From Actinorugispora endophytica (GTDB lineage: Bacteria; Actinomycetota; Actinomycetes; Streptosporangiales; Streptosporangiaceae): a stretch of 64,000 nucleotides of DNA. Shown in pieces: positions 58,195-64,000 of this stretch (positions within the stretch are counted from its first letter, which is position 1; every line of letters begins with the position of its first letter). The notes under the pieces were generated by a model. That model did no database searches and was not told where the DNA came from. It worked only from the letters and a program-made list of their open reading frames with translations. The DNA is taken from positions 349,938 to 413,937 of the forward strand of contig NZ_SNYN01000001.1 in assembly GCF_004363075.1 (NCBI RefSeq), given 5' to 3'. Position numbers and translations under genes: made by a program.

Positions 58195-58395
58195 CTCGGC
58201 CGCGGCAGAACCGTCGAGGTGCCCTCCGGGGGTAAACGGGAAGCCGGTGAGAATCCGGCGCAGGCCCGCTGCGGTGACCTGGGAGCCGCCGATCACGCGC
58301 ACCGCGCAGCCACTGGACGCACGTCCGGGAAGGCGATCGGACGGTGTCGATCAGGAAGTCCGAATACCGGCCTCGACACGGCTGCCGCCATGCCC
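58195..58395 (+). promoter_or_regulatory. Cobalamin riboswitch upstream of the chelatase-cobO-cobB operon
   Basis: The leader contains AGGTGCCCTCCGGGGG, GGGAAGCCGGTGAGAATCC, GGCCCGCTGCGGTGA, GCAGCCACTGG, then TCAGGAAGTCCGAATACCGG near its 3' part. These are conserved elements of the AdoCbl riboswitch. The chelatase start (GGAGGA then GTG 58425) follows about 30 nt later, so translation or transcription would fall when cobalamin is plentiful. Confidence 0.92.
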
Positions 58396-58424
58396 GATCC
58401 CAGCGGGAGCCTGTGGAGGACAGT

Positions 58425-60464
58425 GTGCACGTGTACCCGTTCAGCGCCGTCGTCGGATCCGACGACCTGGTGCTCGCCCTGACCCTGGCCGGTGTCAGCC
58501 CCGAGATCGGGGGCGTCCTGGTCCGGGGGGAGAAGGGCACCGCGAAGTCGACGGCGGTGCGCGCGCAGGCCGCCCTGCTCCCCCCCGTCACGGCGGTCGA
58601 CGGCTGCCGGTTCTCCTGCGACCCCGCCGCCCCCGACCCCGGCTGCCCGGACGGTCCGCACGCCCCCTCCGCCCCGGCCTCCGGCCGCCCGGCGCGGCTC
58701 GTCGAACTGCCGGTGGGCGCGGGCGAGGACCGGGTGATCGGCTCCCTGCACCTGGGGAAGGCGCTGTCCGGCGGCTCGGTCGAGTACGAGCCCGGCCTGC
58801 TGGCGCGCGCCCACCGGGGCGTCCTCTACGTCGACGAGGTCAACCTGCTGCACGACCACCTCGTGGACCTCCTGCTCGACGCGGCGGCCATGGGCCGCGC
58901 CACCGTGGAGCGCGACGGGGTGTCGGTCTCCCACGCCGCCCGGTTCTGCCTGGTGGGCACGATGAACCCCGAGGAGGGCGAGCTGCGTCCGCAGCTGCTG
59001 GACCGCTTCGGCCTGTCGGTGGACGTCGCCGCCCCCCGCGACCCCGCGCTGCGGGTGGAGATCGTCCGGCGCAGGCTCGCGTTCGACGCCGACCCCGAGG
59101 GCTTCCGCGCCGCGCACGCCGACGCCGAGCGGGAGCTGTCCCTGCGGATCGCCGCCGCGCGCGCCCTGCTCCCCGACGTGGTGCTCGACGACGACGCGCT
59201 GCTGTCCATCGCGCGGGTGTGCGCCGCGTTCGACGTGGACGGCATGCGCGCCGACCTGGTCTGCGCCCGCGCCGCCGCGGCCCACGCCGCCTGGTGCGGC
59301 CGCGACCGGGTCACCCGGGAGGACGTGCGCGCCGCCGCCCGCCTCGCCCTGCCGCACCGGCGCAGGCGCACCCCCCTCGACGGCCTCGACGGACCCGGCG
59401 CGGACGACCTTCTCGACGAGGTCCTCGGCGACGACCCGCCGCCCGAACCGGACCCCGGACCGGACGGCCCCGGCGGCTCCCCCGGTCCCGACGGCCCGAC
59501 CGGTCCCGACGGCCCGGACGGCCCCGCCGAATCGGCGTCCGCCGACGAGCCCGGTTCCGCCGCGCCGGACACCCGGTCGGGCGGCGCCGAGCCCCGGCCC
59601 GACAGCCCGGCCCCGGTGTCCACGGCCGCCCCGGAGGACGCCTACCGCACCCGGCTGTTCACCGTCGCGGGCACCGGCAAGGGCGTGCTCGGCCGCCGCT
59701 CGCGCGCCGTCACCACGTCCGGGCGCACCGTCGGGGACGTCCCCGCGGACCGGGGCTCCGGTCCGGTGCACCTGGCGGCGACGATCCGGTCCGCGGCGGC
59801 GCGCGCCGCGGCGCCCGCGCGCCGCTCCGGCCGCCTGGCGATCGTGCCCGACGACCTGCGCCGGAGCGTGCGCGAGGGCCGCGAGTCCAACCTGGTGCTG
59901 CTGTGCGTGGACGCCTCGGGCTCCATGGCCGCCCGCCGGCGCATGACCCAGGTCAAGACCGCCGTGCTGTCCCTGCTCATGGACGCCTACCGGCGCCGCG
60001 ACAAGGTGGGGCTGGTGACCTTCCGGAACCGGGAGGCAGTCCTGGCCCTGCCGCCCACCGGATCGGTGGACGTGGCGGCGGCCCGGCTGCGGGAGCTGCC
60101 CGCAGGGGGCCGCACCCCGCTCGCCGAAGGGCTGCTGGAGGCGTCCGAGGTCCTGCGGCGGGAGCGGCTGCGCGACCCCGACCGGCGGGCCCTGCTCGTG
60201 GTCGTGACCGACGGCCGGGCCACCGCCGGACCCGACGCGCTCGCCAGGTCCCTGCGCGCCGCCGACCACGTCGCCGCCGAGCACGTGGCCCGCGACGGGT
60301 TGTCGGTGCTGGTCGTCGACTCCGAGACCGGCCGCTTCCGGATGGGGCTGGCCGCCGTGCTCGCGGGGCGGCTGGGAGCCGAGTACACGCACGTCGGCGA
60401 GGTCAGCGCCGAGTCCATCACGAGCGCCGTCACCGGCGCCGCAGCGAGGGGACGGGCCGCCTGA
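58425..60464 (+). CDS. ChlI/ChlD-type cobaltochelatase ATPase subunit
   Basis: 679 residues from GTG 58425, chosen because GGAGGA lies 4 nt upstream. The N-terminal AAA+ domain (about residues 1-330) has Walker [14 protein letters not shown] and Walker [16 protein letters not shown] Pro/Asp/Gly-rich acidic linker ([20 protein letters not shown]) joins it to a C-terminal von Willebrand A domain with [18 protein letters not shown]. This is the fused magnesium-chelatase-like subunit that, in actinobacteria, partners CobN for cobalt insertion. First gene of a riboswitch-controlled operon. Confidence 0.92.
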   Translation: MHVYPFSAVVGSDDLVLALTLAGVSPEIGGVLVRGEKGTAKSTAVRAQAALLPPVTAVDGCRFSCDPAAPDPGCPDGPHAPSAPASGRPARLVELPVGAGEDRVIGSLHLGKALSGGSVEYEPGLLARAHRGVLYVDEVNLLHDHLVDLLLDAAAMGRATVERDGVSVSHAARFCLVGTMNPEEGELRPQLLDRFGLSVDVAAPRDPALRVEIVRRRLAFDADPEGFRAAHADAERELSLRIAAARALLPDVVLDDDALLSIARVCAAFDVDGMRADLVCARAAAAHAAWCGRDRVTREDVRAAARLALPHRRRRTPLDGLDGPGADDLLDEVLGDDPPPEPDPGPDGPGGSPGPDGPTGPDGPDGPAESASADEPGSAAPDTRSGGAEPRPDSPAPVSTAAPEDAYRTRLFTVAGTGKGVLGRRSRAVTTSGRTVGDVPADRGSGPVHLAATIRSAAARAAAPARRSGRLAIVPDDLRRSVREGRESNLVLLCVDASGSMAARRRMTQVKTAVLSLLMDAYRRRDKVGLVTFRNREAVLALPPTGSVDVAAARLRELPAGGRTPLAEGLLEASEVLRRERLRDPDRRALLVVVTDGRATAGPDALARSLRAADHVAAEHVARDGLSVLVVDSETGRFRMGLAAVLAGRLGAEYTHVGEVSAESITSAVTGAAARGRAA

Positions 60465-61078
60465 TGCCGAAGGGACAGCCGGAGTCCGTGCCCGACGACG
60501 GGCTGACCACCCGCCAGCGCCGCAACCGGCCGCTGGTCATGGTGCACACCGGGGACGGCAAGGGGAAGTCCACCGCCGCGTTCGGCCTGGCGCTGCGCGG
60601 CTGGAACCAGGGCTGGAACGTCGCGGTGTTCCAGTTCGTGAAGTCCGCGAAGTGGCGCCTCGGAGAGCAGACCGCCTTCGAGGCGCTGGCGGGGCTGCAC
60701 GCCGAGAAGGGCGTCGGCGGCCCCGTCGAGTGGCACAAGATGGGCTCGGGGTGGTCGTGGTCCCGCAAGGCGGGCACCGAGGACGACCACGCCGCGGACG
60801 CCGTGGAGGGGTGGGCGGAGATCAAGCGCCGCATCGCCGCCCAGGAGCACGACCTGTACCTCCTCGACGAGTTCACCTACCCCGTCAACTGGGGCTGGAT
60901 CGACGTGGACGACGTCGTGGAGACGCTGCGCGGCCGCCCCGGCCACCAGCACGTGGTGATCACCGGCCGCCGCGCGCACCCCGCGATCCTGGAGGCCGCC
61001 GACCTGGTCACGGAGATGACGAAGGTCAGACACCCCATGGACGCCGGGCAGAAGGGCCAGCGCGGCATTGAGTGGTGA
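60464..61078 (+). CDS. cobO: Cob(I)yrinic acid a,c-diamide adenosyltransferase CobO
   Basis: 204 residues from ATG 60464, sharing one base with the preceding stop. CobO/BtuR family: the unusual P-loop HTGDGKGKSTAAFGLALRG near residues 28-46, FQFVKSAKWRLGE, and LLDEFTYPVNWGWIDVDDV. It attaches the adenosyl group to cobalt. The stop overlaps the start assigned to cobB. Confidence 0.95.
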   Translation: MPKGQPESVPDDGLTTRQRRNRPLVMVHTGDGKGKSTAAFGLALRGWNQGWNVAVFQFVKSAKWRLGEQTAFEALAGLHAEKGVGGPVEWHKMGSGWSWSRKAGTEDDHAADAVEGWAEIKRRIAAQEHDLYLLDEFTYPVNWGWIDVDDVVETLRGRPGHQHVVITGRRAHPAILEAADLVTEMTKVRHPMDAGQKGQRGIEW

Positions 61079-62492
61079 GGACCCGGCGGGCGGCCCGCTG
61101 ACGCCCCTGCCCCGGCTGGTCGTCGCCGCGCCCGCGTCGGGGCACGGCAAGACCACCGTGGCGACCGGGCTCATGGCCGCGCTGCGCGCCGCCGGGCACG
61201 AGGTGTCCGGGCACAAGGTGGGCCCGGACTACATCGACCCCGGCTACCACGCCCTCGCCACGGGGCGCCCCGGCCGCAACCTCGACGCCCACCTGCACGG
61301 CGAGGCGCTGCTGGCCCCGCTGCTGCTGCACGGGGCGCGGACCCCCAGGCCCGCGGACATCGCCGTGGTCGAGGGGGTCATGGGCCTGTACGACGGGCGG
61401 ATCGGCGGGCGCGGCTTCGCGTCCACCGCGCACGTGGCCACGCTCCTGGACGCCCCCGTGGTGCTGGTGGTGGACATCTCGCACGCGTCGCGGTCGATCG
61501 CGGCGGTGGTCGCGGGCATGGCCGCGTTCGACCGCCGGGTGCGCCTCGCCGGGGTCGTCCTCAACAAGGCCGGTTCCGACCGCCACGCCGGGGAGGTGGT
61601 GTCCGCGCTGGAGGAGATCGGCGTGCCGGTGCTGGGGACGCTGCGCCGCGACGACGGGATCGCCGCCCCGTCGCGGCACCTGGGCCTGGTGCCCGCGCAG
61701 GAGCGCTCCGACGCGGCCGCGTCCCTGGACCGGCTCGCCGCGCGGATCGCCGAGCGGGTGGACCTGGCGGCGGTCGTGCGCGTCGCCCGGAGCGCCCCGC
61801 CTCTGCGCGCGGCGGCGTGGTCGCCCGAGGCCGCGCTCGCCGGGGCGGGCGCGCCCGCCCCGGGCGGGGACGGGACCGGACCGGTGGTGGCCGTGGCGGG
61901 CGGGCGGGCCTTCACCTTCCGCTACGCCGAGACCGAGGAGCTGCTGCGCGCCGCCGGCTGCCGGCCGGTGGCGTTCGACCCCGCGGCCGACCCCGCCCTG
62001 CCCGAGGGCACCGCCGGGATCTACCTGGGCGGCGGCTTCCCCGAGGTGCACGCCGCCGACCTGTCCGCGAACACCGCGATGCGCGCGGCCCTGCTCGACG
62101 CCGTGCGCGGCGGGGTCCCCACGGTCGCCGAGTGCGCGGGGCTGCTGTACCTGTGCCGCGAGGTCGACGGGACGCCCATGGTGGGCGCCCTCGACGCGTC
62201 GGCGCGGATGACGCCCCGGCTGGCGCTGTCCTACCACGAGGCGCGCGCGGACCGGGAGACGCTGCTGGCCCCGGCGGGGGCGCGGGTTCCCGGGCACGAG
62301 TTCCACCGCACCCGCGTCGCGGCGCCGGGCTCCGGCGGGGACCCGGCCTGGCTGCTCGGCGACCGCCCCGACGGCTTCTCCGCCGACCCCGCCCGGACCG
62401 GCCGCCCCACCCTGCACGCCTCCTACCTGCACACCCACTGGGCGGGATACCCGGAGGCCGCCGCCCGCTTCGCCGCTTCCCTCTCCCGTTGA
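61068..62492 (+). CDS. cobB: Cobyrinic/hydrogenobyrinic acid a,c-diamide synthase CobB
   Basis: 474 residues if translation begins at TTG 61068, overlapping cobO by 11 nt; no better start is visible. It amidates the a and c acetate side chains using glutamine and ATP. N-terminal P-loop RLVVAAPASGHGKTTVATGL, HKVGPDYIDPGYH, VVEGVMGLYDG, and a C-terminal class I glutaminase-like domain with GIYLGGGFPEVHA and the catalytic Cys in TVAECAGLLYL. The stop codon TGA is supplied by the left arm of palindromic repeat copy 6. Confidence 0.93.
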   Translation: MSGEDPAGGPLTPLPRLVVAAPASGHGKTTVATGLMAALRAAGHEVSGHKVGPDYIDPGYHALATGRPGRNLDAHLHGEALLAPLLLHGARTPRPADIAVVEGVMGLYDGRIGGRGFASTAHVATLLDAPVVLVVDISHASRSIAAVVAGMAAFDRRVRLAGVVLNKAGSDRHAGEVVSALEEIGVPVLGTLRRDDGIAAPSRHLGLVPAQERSDAAASLDRLAARIAERVDLAAVVRVARSAPPLRAAAWSPEAALAGAGAPAPGGDGTGPVVAVAGGRAFTFRYAETEELLRAAGCRPVAFDPAADPALPEGTAGIYLGGGFPEVHAADLSANTAMRAALLDAVRGGVPTVAECAGLLYLCREVDGTPMVGALDASARMTPRLALSYHEARADRETLLAPAGARVPGHEFHRTRVAAPGSGGDPAWLLGDRPDGFSADPARTGRPTLHASYLHTHWAGYPEAAARFAASLSR

Positions 62493-62550
62493 TCGTGGCC
62501 CTTTCGGGGTCTCGACCGACTCCGAGACCCCGGAAAGGTCACGATCGGCG
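62487..62550. repeat. Dispersed palindromic repeat, copy 6
   Basis: Arms 62487-62514 and 62523-62550 (28 bp, about five mismatches) with GATCGTGGCCCTTTCGGGG on the left. It sits between convergent cobB and cobK, and each arm contains the TGA stop of one of them. Probably a bidirectional terminator. Confidence 0.85.
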
Positions 62551-63321
62551 GGGAAGGGCGGCGGTGAGCCACTCCAGGGCCCGCGGCACCGTCTCGACCA
62601 CCGCGTGGGGGCCGGAGGCGTACCGGGGGCGGCGCACGACCACCACGGACACGCCCGCCTCCCGGGCGGCGTCCAGCTTGGCGCGGGTGTGGGAGCCCCC
62701 GGAGTCCTTGGTGACCAGCACGTCGATCCGGTGCCCGGCCATGAGCGCCCGCTCGCCCTCGACGGTGTAGGGGCCCCGGTCCCGCAGCAGGGTCCAGGCG
62801 GGCGGCAGTCCGACGTCCACGGCCTCGACCACGCGGGCCAGCACCGCGTGCGCGGCCAGCGGCCCGGTGAAGTGGTGCAGGGCCTGGCGGCCCGTGGTCA
62901 GGAAGACGCTCCGGCCCAGCGCGGCGGCGCGCACCGCGGCCTGGTCGTGGTCGTCGACCCAGGTCCAGCGCGCGGCGCCGGGGTCGGCCGCCCAGCCGGG
63001 CCTGGCCAGGCGCAGCAGCGGGACACCGGCCCGCGCGCACGCCTCCACCGCGTTGCCGGAGATCCGGGCGGCGAAGGGGTGGGTGGCGTCGACCACCGCC
63101 GCGATCCCGTCGCCGTCCAGGAACCGGGCCAGCCCGTCCACTCCCCCGAAGCCGCCGATCCGGACCCCGCCGACGGGGAGCCTCGGCTCGCTGACCCGCC
63201 CCGCGAGGGAGGACAGCACCGGGACCCCGGCGCCGACGAGCGCGGACGCCAGCGCCCGCGCCTCCGCCGTGCCGCCGAGGACGAGCACCGTTCCCGTTCC
63301 GGTCCCGTGTCCAGCCGTCAT
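62539..63321 (-). CDS. cobK: Precorrin-6A reductase CobK
   Basis: 260 residues from ATG 63321. It reduces precorrin-6A to precorrin-6B with NADPH. Motifs: VLVLGGTAEARALASAL at the N-terminus, VVDATHPFAARISGNAVEAC, VFLTTGRQALHHF, RDRGPYTVEGERALM, and VTKDSGGSHTRAKLDAAREAGV near the C-terminus. It converges on cobB. Confidence 0.94.
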   Translation of the reverse strand: MTAGHGTGTGTVLVLGGTAEARALASALVGAGVPVLSSLAGRVSEPRLPVGGVRIGGFGGVDGLARFLDGDGIAAVVDATHPFAARISGNAVEACARAGVPLLRLARPGWAADPGAARWTWVDDHDQAAVRAAALGRSVFLTTGRQALHHFTGPLAAHAVLARVVEAVDVGLPPAWTLLRDRGPYTVEGERALMAGHRIDVLVTKDSGGSHTRAKLDAAREAGVSVVVVRRPRYASGPHAVVETVPRALEWLTAALPRRS

Positions 63322-63416
63322 CCGCCCCGCTCCCTCGCCCCGCCGTGGTCCCGTGATTCTGGCGCATCCCGCGCGGACCGGCGCCGCCGGGGTCGCGGGC
63401 CCCGGCGGGCGGCGGC

Positions 63417-64000
63417 TCAGCCGTGGTCGAGGACCGCGTGCAGGAACGTCCTGGTGCGCTCCTCGCGGGGGTCGCCGAAGATCTGCTCGGGCGGCCCCTC
63501 CTCGACGATCTTGCCCTGGTCGAACATCAGCACCCGGTGCGAGACGTCCCGGGCGAAGTGCATCTCGTGCGTGACGCAGAGCATCGTGATGTCGGTGCTC
63601 TCGGCGATGCCGCGCAGCACGTCCAGGACGCCGCTGACCAGTTCGGGGTCGAGCGCGGAGGTGACCTCGTCCAGCAGCAGGATCTCCGGGCGCATGGCCA
63701 GCGCCCGCGCGATGGCCACCCGCTGCTGCTGGCCGCCGGACAGCCGCGTGGGGTGGGCGTCGATCTTCTCGCCCAGCCCCACCAGGTCGAGCAGTTCCTC
63801 GGCCCGCTGGTTCGCCTCGTCCCGGGAGACGCCCAGGCTGTGGATCGGCCCCTCGGTGACGTTCTGCCGGACGGTCATGTTCGGGAACAGGTTGAACTGC
63901 TGGAACACCATCCCGATCCGCTTGCGCACCTCGCGCTGGTGCTTCTCGCCGGCCCGGACCAGGCCGCCCTTCCCGCGCATGTGGCTGAGGGGTTCGCCGT
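63417..64000 (-). CDS. GlnQ-like amino-acid ABC transporter ATP-binding protein, N-terminus cut by window edge
   Basis: About 194 residues of the C-terminal part; the Walker A region and start lie beyond 64000. Visible: Q-loop MVFQQFNLFPNMTVRQNV, signature LSGGQQQRVAIARALAM, Walker B ILLLDEVTSALDPE, H-loop VTHEMHFARDV, and FGDPREERTRTFLHAVL, typical of polar amino-acid importers. Leftward, so its permease and binding-protein partners are probably outside the window. Confidence 0.92.
   Translation of the reverse strand, partial: GEPLSHMRGKGGLVRAGEKHQREVRKRIGMVFQQFNLFPNMTVRQNVTEGPIHSLGVSRDEANQRAEELLDLVGLGEKIDAHPTRLSGGQQQRVAIARALAMRPEILLLDEVTSALDPELVSGVLDVLRGIAESTDITMLCVTHEMHFARDVSHRVLMFDQGKIVEEGPPEQIFGDPREERTRTFLHAVLDHG

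Noticed and set aside
1..64000. tRNA, rRNA, CRISPR array, insertion sequence or replication origin
   Set aside because: None recognised by eye on either strand; short direct repeats seen are coding repeats or the palindrome family. A covariance-model scan would be needed to exclude small RNAs.

Overview
The window is very GC-rich actinobacterial chromosome with GTG/TTG starts and many 4-nt ATGA/GTGA overlaps. A Nocardiopsis-like member of the Streptosporangiales is my best guess, inferred from gene content and style rather than from any marker gene. No tRNA, rRNA, CRISPR array or transposase is visible.

Layout. (1) 1-15133: an actinobacterial type IV secretion/conjugation-type locus. A leftward operon carries a ParA-like protein, pilin-like small membrane proteins, a TrbL-like channel, an SCO6880-type protein, a VirB4-like ATPase and a VirD4/TraG-like coupling protein. 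A divergent rightward operon carries two VirB8-like proteins, a lysozyme-NlpC/P60 hydrolase and an LAS-type peptidase. No relaxase or integrase lies in the window. (2) 15285-37220: chromosomal housekeeping and accessory genes. These are YchJ; a mevalonate/HMG catabolic operon (class II HMG-CoA reductase, HMG-CoA lyase, TctA permease) with a PucR-like regulator; an ABC-2 exporter; a PAF-acetylhydrolase-like lipase; a two-component system; polyphosphate kinase with a Nudix-phosphatase fusion; an SBP/VWA pair; a CPBP protease; and a SapA homologue. (3) 37289-45390 and 56107-63321: an aerobic cobalamin locus (cobF, cobN, cobG, cobH, cobIJ, then cobM, cobL, chelatase, cobO, cobB, cobK) with two cobalamin riboswitches. 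(4) 45391-56077: a lower-GC island inside the cob locus, flanked and interrupted by gene debris. It holds two RiPP systems. The window ends in a GlnQ-like ABC ATPase.

The most interesting content is the island. A 36-residue lasso-peptide precursor, too short for routine gene calling, sits at 48320-48430 ahead of a lasso cyclase, a fused RRE-peptidase and a GNAT acetyltransferase. The predicted core has Gly1, Glu8 and Lys10, which resembles the acetylated lasso peptide albusnodin. About 2 kb further on, a leftward three-gene operon encodes an ATP-grasp-modified RiPP (graspetide) precursor, its ATP-grasp ligase and a protein-isoaspartate-methyltransferase homologue, the arrangement known from aspartimide-forming graspetides. 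Duplicated fragments of cobJ (99 bp) and of a DUF397 gene (156 bp) mark recombination scars around the lasso cluster.

A second thread runs through the whole window. At least six intergenic copies of a long palindromic repeat share the core GATCGTGGCCTTTCCGGGG and its mirror image. They sit at transcription-unit boundaries, and several supply the stop codons of adjacent genes.
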